64,000 nucleotides of DNA, from positions 82,091,049 to 82,155,048 of the forward strand of contig CM053156.1 in the NCBI GenBank assembly GCA_028571685.1, in the 5' to 3' direction. This DNA is from Heterohyrax brucei. Its lineage: Eukaryota; Chordata; Mammalia; Hyracoidea; Procaviidae. Under the pieces are notes generated by a model. It saw only the letters and a list, made by a program, of their open reading frames with translations. It ran no database searches and was not told the DNA's origin. A program made the position numbers and the translations under genes. Position 1 is the stretch's first letter; every line of letters begins with the position of its first letter. Of this stretch, positions 35,123 to 45,972 are shown piece by piece.

Positions 35123-35281
35123 CTTACGCCTAAAGAACTTTCTAAAGGCGAGTCCTAGCCTGGGGCTGTCCAGGGGTTTTTTCTTGGCGCCTTTCGCCCG
35201 GCTGTCTGATGTCCTCCGACCAGCAGCTTGTCCATCACATACACTGTCTGCTTTGGATTTCTTCGGGGCAACAGCAGTCAT
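35123..35281 (-). CDS. BCAS1: Candidate additional (possibly alternative) BCAS1 exon
   Basis: A short open frame lies between two firm BCAS1 exons. It reads from an ATG at 35281 to AAG at 35123, 53 codons, and runs on to a TAG six codons later if not spliced. It is rich in Lys, Arg, Asp and Ser and in CpG-containing codons, unlike the surrounding AT-rich intron. It ends LDSPRLGLAFRKFFRRK, an aromatic-basic motif like those ending the other BCAS1 exons. The codon boundary at 35123 is followed by GTCTGT, a usable donor that would keep phase 0. GTAAGG five bases upstream is a stronger donor but would break phase with the next exon. The 5' edge is uncertain: an in-frame TAA lies two codons before the ATG, AG sites nearby are not in phase except a poor GAAG at the seventh codon, and an alternative first exon is possible. 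No transcript evidence can be seen from sequence. Confidence 0.5.
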
Positions 35282-36484
35282 AGCTTAGAATTTATTTTTA
35301 AACAAAATCCTTTTTTTTTCCTGTTGTTTTGAAGTCCATTCATACACTTTGTCAGTCAACTGCTCTTATATTTCCCCATCCCCCCAACTACAAGGCACCG
35401 CATGAATGTTTGTCATTTTTAAGTTCCCAGAGACAACTGGCTAAAGAACAATTAGAGTCGATTTCAGGTACACATGGATTTTCCACAGGGCCACCTATTT
35501 AAATGACTCAGATCAACTCAACCCCATTTGTTGAAGACTATTAACAATAAGACATTGAAGTGTTGTTCAGGTGCCATAAATTATTCAGGTGAAAATGAAA
35601 AAGAAAACTGTGGCCCTTACTGGTCGTTTTAAATATCTAAATACTATGGTGAATATGGGAAAGAAACAGTACTTAAAGACCAGTGATTTAGTTTTACGTC
35701 CTAGAATCAAGGCAAATACCACTGCTGAATGACCTTCCTTGTCAAGTGGGTTTTCTTTTATTAAACAGAAGAAACTTCACGGTTGGTGGTACCAACAGCA
35801 AAAATTTCCACTCATCTCCCAGGCCAAGGAAGTCTCTAGTGTGCACCAGCCGAAGTGAGGGGCAGACTGGGACTGAAACAGCTCGGTTGTCACCAGTCAA
35901 AAGTGCTGACTCGAGTTACAAATGGCAGGCAGCGTACGGAGGTTCAGAACAGGCTGACGTCCTCCCAGGGCAGATGGGAAGACGGGCCAGTGATGCAGAC
36001 ACTCCAAGGGCACAAATCTAAGGTCTTCAATCGGGAAGACATACAAAAGGCAAGCTATGAGAACCAGGCCTGTAACAAAGAGGTCTGCTTGTGGACGTGA
36101 CCACAACCTACTTCCACACCCTCCCTTGAGACCCAGCTCCACCAACGGTGCCATCTGGGAGGTGCGTTCAGTAAGGGTGAACGAGCAGTCTAGTTAAAGG
36201 AAGTGAGCGTCTCCCTTGGGAAGCCACATGACATACCCACGTATCCCCATTTAAAGCCTATGACGCTGATTCCGTCGCTTCAACAATGCAGCAGACAGAA
36301 TCAAAACACAAACAAGGAACACAGACACCCGCTTCACTCTAGCCGCACTGTAGCAGATGAAATGTTTTAAACGGAAAATGCATTTAGATGACTAAGGATA
36401 TATGTATGGGTATAAACATACATATATATTTTTTAATGGAAGAAGAAAATTCAATTGAACCAATCAACAAATATTGTATGTACT
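35282..36484. other. BCAS1 intron, no element recognised
   Basis: The stretch 35746-36100 is relatively GC-rich with frames open on both strands, but no splice pattern or family match was seen. Confidence 0.5.
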
Positions 36485-36671
36485 GTGAAACCTGTGAGAG
36501 CTGGAACTTGATAGGACTCCCTTGTTTTTCTGGGTCTTTTAAGTTTTCCACCTTTGATGGGGTAGAATCTTATCATTTTTGTATCACTCATTGTAGTGAA
36601 AATATTTGCATTTTCCTTCTCTGACAGGTTTCCACTTTATACAGGCTCCAGCTTTCACAGGTTTTGCTGTG
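36485..36671 (+). repeat. Unnamed repeat of about 185 bp, copy B
   Basis: Starts GTGAAACCTGTGAGAGCTGG, contains AAGTTTTCCACCTTTGATG, TATCATTTTTGTATC and TTTTCCTTCTCTGACAGGTT, and ends CAGGTTTTGCTGT. Same order of blocks as copy A at 27323. Confidence 0.7.
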
Positions 36672-36789
36672 ATTAGCAAATGATGTTCAACCCATTATCA
36701 GAGATACAAGGATCATCTACACTAGAACAGAGATCTATGGTCTACAAGGCATCATTACGTCTTCATTCAGTCTTGGGGTCAGATAGGTT

Positions 36790-36910
36790 TGTATTCTTAT
36801 CATACCCATTTTACAGATGTGGAGACTTGGATTCAGACAAGTTAGGATCACACAGCTATCAAGTAATATAACTAGACTTTAAATGCAGGTCCTTAGTTCA
36901 AAATTTAGAC
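36790..36910 (+). repeat. Ancient mammalian repeat (MIR/L2 type)
   Basis: ATACCCATTTTACAGATGTGG, TTAGGATCACACAGCTATC and AGTAATATAAC. Confidence 0.5.
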
Positions 36911-37221
36911 CCTTCACACCATAGCTCAGCTGCTGCCCGTATGGGTAGCACATGTATTGTGCTGGCTACCCGACTCACTTAGTCCCAAGTGCCTTTCCAA
37001 GCACCTCCAGTCACGCAAAGAAAGACACAGAATACTTAGATGTCACCAAGTTAAACTTCCCTCATGGTTTCCATGAAATTTTAACCATGCGTTCCACTAA
37101 AGGTCACAGGTCCTGTCACGTCTAAGGGGAAAAGCATCTCTCACAAGGAGTTGTTCCAAATCAAATTTATTTCCAGAAGAACTTTTCACATTTCTAGTAT
37201 GACTGTGAAAAAATATCTATG

Positions 37222-37429
37222 CTCAAACCCAAACTTGTTGCTGCCACGTCCATTCTGACTCATAGTGACCTTAAAGGACAGAGTAGAACTGCGCCTGTGG
37301 TTTCCGAGGCTGTGATCTCTACGGAAGCACACTGCCACATCTTTCTCACGCACAGCAGCTGGTGGGCTCAGACTGCTGACCTGTCAGCTAGCAGTCGAGT
37401 GCTTAACCGCTGTGCCACCAGTGCTCCTT
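37222..37429 (-). repeat. AfroSINE, antisense long form
   Basis: AACCCAAACTTGTTGCTGCC tail side; long-form block TGATCTCTACGGAAGCAC; head ACCGCTGTGCCACCAGTGC. Confidence 0.88.
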
Positions 37430-37949
37430 CTCTGTGAGCTATGGCATCCTAACTGTTCTCTATCATCTTCCCTGTGGCAACTCTCCATCAGAGACTGATT
37501 TATCTCACCAAACAACTGTTTTTGCAGTGATGGTTTATTTTTTCAAATGATGTAAAAAACACCCAAAATACAGCAGCACTCTTCTACTTGTAACTCAATT
37601 CTCATCTCCTTTCTATTTCCAGTGCTTATTTTTACTACCTCCCCGAGTCTCTCTACACACAACTAAAAATAGTAAGATGATGATATAATTACTAGCACTT
37701 TCTTCATATTCTGGATAGGAAATTGGTTATGATGACATTATTTAAGGAAATTGGTATATCTTCCAAGCTTCCTGCTAAAACTTTCAGTAACATACTATTA
37801 ATGTAAATATAACATTTAAAAGACAAACAAACAGCAATATTAAACCTCTAAATAAGTGTGCAGATACATCTAAATCAAGAAATAAACCAGTGACTTTTAC
37901 CCAAATTGAATTCTATGCACAGACACAAACATACACATGCTTCACCTAC

Positions 37950-37994
37950 CGGGTCTTCGGGATCTTTCTTTGTTTCGGCTTTTTGAGGTGAAAC
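37950..37994 (-). CDS. BCAS1: BCAS1 small internal exon, 15 codons
   Basis: A 45-nt exon reading VSPQKAETKKDPEDP. It nearly matches the human BCAS1 stretch VSPNKAETKKDPED, which directly follows SFFKTL in the human protein, so exon order and frame agree with the preceding exon. The acceptor is TTTAAG before GTTTCACCTC and the donor is CCG/GTAGGT. Both ends are in phase 0, so the exon could be skipped without a frameshift. The strongly basic and acidic lysine/aspartate content suits a linker in a disordered protein. Confidence 0.87.
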
Positions 37995-38918
37995 CTTAAA
38001 AGTTTGGGAAAATCAAAGTTAAATATCATAGTTCTCCAGGGCAATTTTTACTTCATAGATAGTTCACTACACTGCAGAAGAGTGAAATGGGAAGTCTTTT
38101 TAGATCAGTAGAAACCAAAGGACTTCTGGGTGATATCCAGGTACGCAAAAGGTAATGATTAAGTTAACAGAATTAATTATTTTATAAAGAAATGCCTCAG
38201 ATTTTCCATATTCTCCACAAGTTTGACAAAGGTCAAGGAAAAGTCTAGTTAGCCCCCTTGGAAGACCACCCACTTTCCACTGATTTTACCAGGACTACAA
38301 ACAAACACACAGCCTTTTGGTGTGTGCAGCACGTTTTATTGGCATTTTTGTTGATAAGCTTTATCTTTTGGCTTGGTATTTGGAAATAGTTTGAACATAT
38401 TTGGACCTGTCTAATTATGCATTCACCCAGTCCAGGCCTGGGGCCTGGAGCCAATGGTTAGCCAGCAAAGGAAGACATGACCTCTGCTCTCATCCACCTA
38501 AAGTGGTATACTAAGATGTAGCCATAGAGATACTGTTTTCTAGAAAGTGTTTCATCTGCCATTTGAGTGGTAAAACTGCTCTAATAGGCCAATAACTCAA
38601 GGAGGAATTCTTCAATTATTTTAATGATCAATGACCACAAAACACCATCCAACTTCAGTAGAATTTCATTATGATACAATTTGTGCTAACTAATCTGGAC
38701 ACCCATTGTTCATCTCATAGTTCCCAACACCAGTGGCTTCTTCATTGAAAGCCTGATGTAACAGCATCCTCTTAGGAAGCAAACCTTGTCCTGGTTCTCC
38801 AGTGCTCCAGCTGCATCACATGATGCTAATCCACTCAGCGTAGCATCACTCAAATACGCTGTTATTCCTAGCATGAACAAGCAACAGGGTTGAGAAAAGA
38901 GAAAAATAAACTCCTTAC

Positions 38919-39071
38919 CAGAGTTTTAAAGAAACTCATGATGGAATTATTCTCGGTTGTATCTGTGATCTGGGGGTTGTCCTGTACAATCTCCAATTCT
39001 TCTGGGGCCTCCGGGATAGAGGAGCTCAAAGTTGCGATGGCCTCTTCTTCCTCCTGGCTGTCGGCTAGGTC
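38919..39071 (-). CDS. BCAS1: BCAS1 internal exon, 51 codons
   Basis: This exon encodes an acidic, probably disordered segment. It starts DLADSQEEEEAIATL and ends in ENNSIMSFFKTL. The end matches the NNSIMSFFKTL stretch I remember from human BCAS1, and the start aligns with the human DIVDGKEKEGQEL region. On the minus strand the acceptor is TTCCTAG before GACCTAGCC and the donor is CTG/GTAAGG. The length is 153 nt and both ends are in phase 0. BCAS1 is known as a marker of newly myelinating oligodendrocytes and as a gene amplified in breast cancer; the protein is largely unstructured and associates with membranes and with dynein light chain. It is the most upstream coding piece found here. 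The next exon follows after an intron of 924 bases. Confidence 0.9.
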
Positions 39072-39604
39072 CTAGGAACAAAACAGAGTTTTCACAGTTG
39101 GAACTTGTTGAGTGTGGATTCTCAACGTTGTCTTTGCTTCACACCCCTTCCTCCTTTCGCCCCTAATTCCAACCATACTTCTTCCACCCACGGGGCTGCA
39201 GCACAATCAGAAGCTTATGAGACTCTCTCTTCCTCCCCTCCCCCTCTTTCCAACATACCCTGCATTGGCAGTTGGTTGGGGGGATGTTGTTTGGAGTGTG
39301 GATAATCAACGCAGCAGTGCCCTTTGCATTCCAAACAAAACTCCCTTCCTCCCAGTTCTGCAGAGAGGTTGTGCAAGACAGCAACATTATCCAGCCTTGT
39401 CTCCTTGTCTGTGGATCTGTATGTTACCACCAGAAACACTTTTGTTTTCCCACAATCCCCACAGTGGTGAATTAGAGCAACAACAACACAAAAAATGTGT
39501 GGACGCTTTAAAATCATCATTCAGCTTACTGGATCTGGGTGTTTATCAGGGCAAGAACCATAACATGAGGACAGATTCTGTCCTCTAACTGCCTTCTGGA
39601 TCTG

Positions 39605-39822
39605 CCCTCCTTCCCCCTCTCTGTCCCCACAACTCTGGGCCAAATCACTGTCATTTCTCAGGCCTGGAACCGCCTCCCATGCCGTGTGCTCACACCGTTA
39701 CTACCCTTCAATCCATTCTTGATGCAGCAGAGCCTGTTCTCACTCTACTTTGTACCCCCCATTGGCCTTCCATTGCCTCAAGATCAAGTGCAAACTCCAA
39801 CACAAGTCTCTCCGAGGTCTTT
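39605..39822 (+). repeat. Ancient CR1/L2-like fragment
   Basis: AGGCCTGGAACCGCCTCCC and GCCTCAAGATCAAGTGCAAAC resemble ancient LINE 3' sequence. It abuts the RTE fragment that follows. Family uncertain. Confidence 0.4.
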
Positions 39823-40150
39823 CAGGGAGACGGCAGGAAAGGGGTAGATGTTAACCGAGTGGACAAAAACGTTCTAAGAGCTAAGATGGAAAAGGGCAAG
39901 GTCATTGGAAATGAAGATGGCACAGCTTTGTCTCACGCATTTCAGACATGTCATCAGGAAGGACCAGGAGTCCCTACAGAAGGACACTGTGCTTGTTATG
40001 GCAGACAGTCAGTGAAAAGGGGCAAGCCGCATGACAAGATGGACTCGCAGAGTGGCCACAACGACGGGCACAAGCATGGTAGTGACGGTGGCAATAGTGC
40101 ACGCTTCATTCTGTTGGGTACAGGGTCACTTTGAGTTAGGACACACTTGA
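39822..40150 (+). mobile_element. RTE-related 3' fragment, sense
   Basis: Contains GGAGACGGCAGGAAAGGGG, AAGGTCATTGGAAATGAAG, GACATGTCATCAGGAAGGACC and the shared tail GGACACACTTGATGGCACC. It is about 330 bp and diverged. Confidence 0.65.
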
Positions 40151-40220
40151 TGGCACCTAACCACCACCACCGCCATGGCCACGGCCACTGCTACGGCCAC
40201 CGCCACCACCACAACAGTAA
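40151..40220. repeat. CCR-rich tail array
   Basis: AACCACCACCACCGCCATGG and GCCACGGCCACTGCTACGG: a degenerate trinucleotide array directly after the RTE 3' end. Confidence 0.75.
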
Positions 40221-40549
40221 GGGTGAGATGTTCGGAAGGAAAGGGAAGCCTTTGGTGGGTGGTGAGAGGTGACTTCTCTGAAGGGTAAACATTAACGCCT
40301 GAAAGATGAATGGAAACTAGCCAAAGGCAGAGAGAGGGAAGAATGTTTCAGACAGAAAGTTTTGTAATAACTTGTCCTAAGTATGAGATACTCAAAGAAA
40401 GCTGGCTATAGAGAACGAGGTGACAGAAAGAGCAGCACAGACAAGCAGGATTCGTCCTCATGTGGCCTACAAAGGTTTGAGGTGCATGGTTGGCCTTCAG
40501 TAATACTTACCCAAGTAGATGAGCTGGAAAGCCCACAACGCATGTAACA

Positions 40550-40830
40550 GAACCCTGGTAGCACAGTGGTAAGGCACACAGCTGCTAACCCCAAAGTCAG
40601 TGGCTTAAACTCACCAGCAACTTTGCTAGTGAAAAGACTGGATGTTTTGCTTCTATAAAGACTCTTGCTGAGTGTACCAAGTCGATTCTGACTCACAGTG
40701 ACCTTATTATGAGTTGTTGTAAGCTATGAGCCATAGAGATTACAGCCTCCAAAATTCTACCAGAAAGTTCTACTTTGTCCTACATGGTCTCCATGAGTAG
40801 AAGGCAGTGCGATGGCATACAAGAACAGCA
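40550..40830 (+). repeat. AfroSINE, sense long form, interrupted
   Basis: Head GAACCCTGGTAGCACAGTGG; the body resumes at TTACAGCCTCCAAAATTCTAC and ends near GATGGCATACAAGAACAGC. An antisense SINE piece interrupts it at about 40668-40708 (GTACCAAGTCGATTCTGAC). Confidence 0.8.
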
Positions 40831-40899
40831 GCAATGTGATTCCTCTCGTGCACCTCACACCTCTGGTGCTGGTGCAGGTTGGCTGGGTAAGGACAAAAA

Positions 40900-41099
40900 A
40901 AGAAAATCATTGTCATCGAGTAGATTCATACAATGACCCAACAGGACAAAGGAGAACTGCCCCCTAGGGCAGCTAAGGCTGTAAATCTTTATAGACGCAG
41001 ACTACCACATCTTTCTCCTGTGGAGAGGCTGGTGGGTTTGAACCACTGACCTTTTGGTTAGCAGCTGAGCATTTAATCACTACACCACCAGGGCTCCTT
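40900..41099 (-). repeat. AfroSINE, antisense long form
   Basis: AAATCATTGTCATCGAGTAG tail side; long-form block AATCTTTATAGACGCAGAC; head CTACACCACCAGGGCTCC. Confidence 0.89.
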
Positions 41100-41329
41100 G
41101 GATGAGGACTGGCAGAAAAGACAGAGAACTACACAAATTTCAATTAACAACGAGAAACAGGCTCCTTCTGATCTGGCTTTTGAGACCATGGATCTAATTA
41201 TCACAATGTTGAATTTTTGGTGCTTATGCTGCACAACTTTGGCTAAGCTGGTACTCATAAAACTACACCTGGAAGTTACCTGGGGACCAGAAATTTATAT
41301 TCCATGAAAAATGACAATAAACACTATTT

Positions 41330-41570
41330 TTATAGCTTTTTTGTTTGTTGAAACCATACGTAGCAGAATCTATACCAACTCAGGAACTTCCACCTGTATG
41401 GTTCAGTGACACTGATGACATTCTTCGAACTGGGCAGCCACCCTCACCCCCTTTTCCGGGTTGTTCCTCCCCTATTAACACAAACTCACTGCTCCCTAAG
41501 GTTCTTATCTAGTTCTTCAAGTTGCTGGTGTCAACTGGATCCCATGTGGATGGCTCTTTGAGTCCATGAG
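41330..41570 (-). mobile_element. L1 3' region fragment, antisense
   Basis: ACCATACGTAGCAGAATC, TGGTTCAGTGACACTGATGAC, CACAAACTCACTGCTCCC. Block order is similar to the L1-type stretch at 49540. Confidence 0.55.
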
Positions 41571-41907
41571 TACTGTTAACAGCTTTATTGGCACGTAACT
41601 GACACACAGTTTCCAAAGTCCTTGACATACAGCAGATGCTCAAGAAGCCGTTGTTGAAAGAAGGATGAGGGATGAGGAGCTTCTTTCTCCCATATCTTTG
41701 CAATTGCTGCACTCTCTACTTGGCTTCCATCTCCTTTCTCCAAATGTCTGGTCAGTTCTAACCTATCCATTCTCGTGGCTCTGGCTCAGGTCTGTCTTCC
41801 CTCACTGGAATCTTTCTGGGTCACGTCACCCATCGCAATCTATTCCCTTCACTGAATTTCTACATCATTGTTTTCCTCAGGCCTCACTGGGCACTTAGGC
41901 TATTTCT

Positions 41908-42060
41908 TAAACATGTTGCCGTAGAGTCTAGACTCATGGAGACTCTACAGGACAGAGTAGAGCTGCCTCATGGTGTTTCCAAGGAGTGGCTGGTAGATTT
42001 GAACTGCTGACGTTTTGGTCAGCAGCTGAGCTCTTAATAAGTGTGCCACCAAGGCTCCCT
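41908..42060 (-). repeat. AfroSINE, antisense short form
   Basis: AACATGTTGCCGTAGAGTC tail side; head GCTGACGTTTTGGTCAGCAGC to GTGCCACCAAGGCTCC. Confidence 0.87.
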
Positions 42061-42099
42061 CTAGATTTTATACTCAGCCCAGCCTGATGCCGAAGCCCA

Positions 42100-42442
42100 A
42101 GCAGGAATTGCTGCTGTTAGCTGCCACTGAGAGGGCCTGACTCCTGGCATTCCCGTGCACAACCGAAGACAAGGCTGCTCAGCTCTATGCCATCCCTGTG
42201 ACGCGCTGTGGCTTGGACCATTGCTGACCCTTCGAGTTCCCATTGGCTGATTTTCAGACGTGGGTCTCAAGGACTCTTTTCCTAGTAGCCTTGGTCTAGA
42301 AGTTCTGCCCGACCCTGTCCAGGGTCATAGCAACACCTGAGACACCACTGACCATGGGTGACAAGGCACCTTTGTCAGAAATCAAACCAAGGTCTTCAGC
42401 ATGGATGGTGAGACTTCTACCAGTGGGCCACGACTGCCGCAC
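42100..42442 (-). repeat. tRNA-Gly-headed SINE, antisense
   Basis: GCTGCTGTTAGCTGCCACTG to the head complement TGAGACTTCTACCAGTGGGC. The middle GGTCATAGCAACACCTGAGAC matches the RTE leader at 8970. Confidence 0.7.
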
Positions 42443-42469
42443 TCAGGCAGGAATCATCTACATTAAAAA

Positions 42470-42548
42470 TGGAGCTCTACTCAGTTCTATAGGGCCACTA
42501 GGATTGAGAGTGGACTTGATGGTACACCACCACCACCACATTCTAAAC
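42470..42548 (+). repeat. AfroSINE 3' fragment, sense
   Basis: GGAGCTCTACTCAGTTCTATA then GGACTTGATGGTACACCACC, ending in a short (CCA)n and (AAT)n tail. Confidence 0.7.
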
Positions 42549-43107
42549 ATAATAATAATAACACCTGTATCCCACAATTCTTTGATTCTGCTCCAGAACT
42601 CATTTTCATTGGTGAGGCACTTCCTGTGAAATATCTCATAAAGAGCTGGAGTGTCGTGACACTAAAAGCACGTAAGAGCCATGGCCTTAATAGTCATTAG
42701 GATTTCTAATTAATCCCCGCCCCCAACAAAGCTTTTTTGTTTTGGAAGCCAAGTGCCAAGTGCAAGAGATGCATATTAAAAAAAAAGGTAAAAGCTGAAC
42801 TTTTTATAATTTCAAGGTATAATTCAGATCCAGGTTGTTAGTGTGCAGATAAGAGTGAAGGCTGAACATCTCTGTTTATACGAGGTTAGTGCTTACACAT
42901 CTGCAGCTGGTGAGGGTTTATTATTTTCCTGTACATTAGAAAAATGTTTCTAGCACTGAGCTTTTAAGACTACGGATATTTTTGCTTAGGTGAAGCCAAG
43001 TAAGAAGGAAACCAAATAATTTTGTTTTCATTTATCTATCTATCTATTCAGAGCTAAGAATGATCATTTATTTCTCATTCATTATCTTCATTTACTGGTT
43101 GTCTTTT

Positions 43108-44740
43108 ATAAATAATACTTTATTGTGCTTTAAGTGAAAGTTTACAATCCATTCAATTTGCCATATAAAACCCCATACCCACACCTCTATGCAAGTTCAG
43201 CTGCCATCCCCACCCTGTGACAGCACACTCTTCCTTTGCATTCTATACTTCCTGTATCCTGTCTCCCTCCACCTTCTCATCTCACCTCTGGACAGATGCT
43301 GCTCAGACAACCTCATGTATATGTTTAAGCCGAGAAGCACATTCTTCACCAGCATCATTATGTCTTACAGTCCAGTCAAACTTCTGTCTGAAGAGTTGGC
43401 TTCTGTACTGCTTTCAGCGCTGGGCTAACAGAGAGTCCAGGGGCCATGTCATCAGGGGACCCAACCGCCTCTCAGACCATCAAGTCTGGGCCTTTAATAC
43501 AGTTCAAGTTCTGCACACCCATTTTTCTCCCACTATGTTGTGTTCCCCATCAGAGTAGTCATGGGTGCTGGCTAGGCACTATCTAGTTCTTCTGGTTTCA
43601 CACTGATAAGGTCTCTGGGTCATATGGCCCCTTCTGTCTCCGGGGCTGACACTTTCCTCATGTCATTGATGTTCTGCATTCTCCTCTGTTCCAGGTGGAT
43701 TGTGACCAATTGATTCTACTTAGATGGCCACTTGCTAGCTTTTAAGATCCCAGACAACCACCACCCCAAAGTGGAATATAGAATACTTTCTTTAGAAAAT
43801 TCATTTATGTCAAGTGACTCATGGCAACCCCAGGGTCGCCATGAGTCGGATCTGACTCGATGGCACTCGGCGTACTTGGCTGTGTCAAGTGACCTAGATG
43901 TCTCCTGAAACCACGGTCTCCAGACTCCTGGCCCTGATATTCTGTCTTTCAAAATATTGGGTTCTATCTAGAAAACTGCTTAGCTTATGGCATAGTCCAG
44001 CTATGCTAACCTCCCTGCTACAGCGTCCTGTCTCTCCCTTCATCTAACCCAATTCCTATCTACTATCTAATCTATGAGTACCCTCTTCCTCCCTCCCCAC
44101 CCCTGTAGCCATCAAAGATTATTTTCTTCTGTGCTTATACCTTGAGTCCTTATAGTAGTGGTCTCATATAATATTTGTCCTTATGCAATTGAGTAATTTC
44201 ACTCAGCATAATGTTTTCCAGATGACTTCATGTTATGAGATGTTTCCTAAGATCATCATTGTCCTTTATCATTGCACAGTATTCCATCGTGTAAGGGTAC
44301 CATAACTTGTGTACCCATTCATCTGTTGACGGGCACACAGGTTGACTCACTCTTTTTGCTATTGTGGACAGTGCTGCAGTAAACACTGGTGTGTATGCAT
44401 TCATTCGCGTCTCTAGGACATATTCCAAGAAGTGCAATTGCTGGATCGAATGATTTTTTTTTTTTTTAAGAAAAGTATCAGAACAATTTCCAAAGTGGTT
44501 GTGCCATTTTACGTCCCCACCAGCAGTGTAGAAGAGTCCCAGTCTCTGCACAACCTCTCTGACATGTATTATTTTGTCTTTTTTGGAATAATAACAGCCT
44601 TGTTGAGGTGAGATGGTATCTCATTGTAGTTTTGCTTTGGATTTCTCTAACAGCTAACGGTCATGAGGATTTCTTCATGCATCTATTAGCCTCCTGGATG
44701 TCTTCTTTGGTGAAGTGCTTAAAACTGAACCATTTTAAAT
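43108..44740 (-). mobile_element. L1 LINE 3' end, antisense
   Basis: The 43120-44210 part is a long L1 3' region (TTTTAAGATCCCAGACAACC, CTGGGTCATATGGCCCC). 44220-44740 matches the general mammalian L1 3' coding/UTR pattern (CCCATTCATCTGTTGACGG, TGCAGTAAACACTGGTGTG, TTGCTGGATCGAATG). A 64-bp SINE insertion sits inside at 43819. Confidence 0.75.
43819..43882 (+). mobile_element. 64-bp foldback SINE insertion with 11-bp target-site duplication
   Basis: TGTCAAGTGAC occurs at 43808-43818 and 43883-43893. The insert begins with an inverted piece (TCATGGCAACCCC), then GGGTCGCCATGAGTCGG and the SINE 3' end with a CTTGGC tail. The start can fold on itself as a hairpin. Confidence 0.82.
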
Positions 44741-44800
44741 TTAAGTTTTTAAATCATTGAAGTATTACATAAATAACTGAACAGATGTTACGAAGGGAAG

Positions 44801-45286
44801 TGTCATGGACTAAATTAGGTCCCCGCCTAAATGTGTGCAGTAATTTGGCTGGATCGTGATTCCTGGTATTGTGTGATGTTCCTATATGCCATAAATCCTG
44901 CCTCTGTGATGGTAGTGAGGAGGGAGAGCGGTGGTTGGTGAGGCAGGACCCCATCTTTCAGGCTGTACTGTGCACTCTGGCAGTCTCTTTGGATACAAAG
45001 GAAAGGGAAGCAAGAAGAGAGCTGGTGACCTCATACTGTAAGGAAAGAAGCAGTGCCAGGAGCAGAGTGTGTCCTTTGGATCTGGGGTCCCTGCACCTCA
45101 GAAGCTCCCAGACCAGGGGAAGGTTGATGATGAGGACCTTCCTCCAGAGCCCACAGAAAAGGACTTCTTCTGGAGCTGATGCCCTGAATCTGGACTTGTA
45201 GCCTGCTAGACCGTTGCACAATAAAATTTCTCTTCTTAAAGCCATCCACTTGTGGTATTTCTGTCATAGCAGCACTAAATGACTCA
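44801..45286 (+). mobile_element. Solo LTR, MaLR-like, copy 1
   Basis: Starts TGTCATGGACTAAATTAGG, contains CAATAAAATTTCTCTTCTT (polyadenylation signal area) and ends GCACTAAATGACTCA. Same family as the LTR at 51331. No clear target duplication. Confidence 0.7.
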
Positions 45287-45454
45287 CCGTGAAAGTGATA
45301 AACTGTAGCTTAAGGAATGCTTTGCTAGGCTTGGTGAGGACACGGCCTAGAAACATTTGGTTGCCTTGATTCAACCAATGTGCAGGGGCATTTGAATGAA
45401 TTCCAGACTGCTAAGAGGCTGTGGAGAGTTAACTTAGACTCGGGACCCAGTCAG

Positions 45455-45610
45455 CCCGATTCAGCTCTCCGCTCATCCGTCCATCCCCGTGTGATCCTGG
45501 GCACAGGGCTGACATCTGTGTCTCCCTTTGCTCATTTGTAAAAGGAAGATAATCAGTAGCACCTGCCTCCTGGGATTACTGAGGGAGCAAATGGGAATTT
45601 TCACAGAAAG
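45455..45610 (+). repeat. MIR SINE
   Basis: GTGTGATCCTGGGCACAGG, TTGCTCATTTGTAAAAGGAAG and CTCCTGGGATTACTGAGGG. Confidence 0.65.
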
Positions 45611-45764
45611 GATTTAGAAAAAGGTATTCTAAATGTTCAAACCACAAATGTTAGCTGTTAATTACTGTTATTATTTTTTAATTAGTGAGCATCCTGATAG
45701 CCCCTGTGAGGTACACAAAGATGAATCAGACACGTTCTTCTCTGGTACTGGCTGGCAGGCTAGA

Positions 45765-45972
45765 AAGGAGGCCTGGAAGTGCAATGGTTAGGAACTCAAC
45801 TGCTAACCAAAAGCTTGGTCATTCAAACCTGTCCAGCGGCTCCTCAGGAGAAAGAGCTGGCAGTTGGCCTTCCTAAAGTTTACAGCCAGAAAACCCTATG
45901 GGGACCATTCTACCCTCACGGCATTGCCACAAGTCAGAATTGACTCAATGCCACCCAACAACGACAACAATG
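45765..45972 (+). repeat. AfroSINE, sense long form with CAACGACAA tail
   Basis: GGAGGCCTGGAAGTGCAATGG head; block TAAAGTTTACAGCCAGAAAAC; tail CAATGCCACCCAACAACGAC. Confidence 0.86.

Noticed and set aside
35746-36154. Overlapping frames on both strands in a GC-richer patch, considered as an exon
   Set aside because: No AG/GT borders in a BCAS1-compatible phase and no recognisable protein; left as unassigned intron.
39112-39588. 158-codon plus-strand frame
   Set aside because: Lies in the intron just upstream of a BCAS1 exon, on the opposite strand, with competing frames of similar length; no family signature.
39901-40134. 151-codon frame over the RTE-like block at 39679-40134
   Set aside because: Crosses the junction of an ancient LINE fragment and RTE 3' sequence; composite by chance.
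44228-44551. 107-codon minus-strand frame
   Set aside because: Part of an antisense L1 3' end; residues such as DEWVHKLWYPYTMEYCA fit degraded L1 ORF2 C-terminus, not a host gene.
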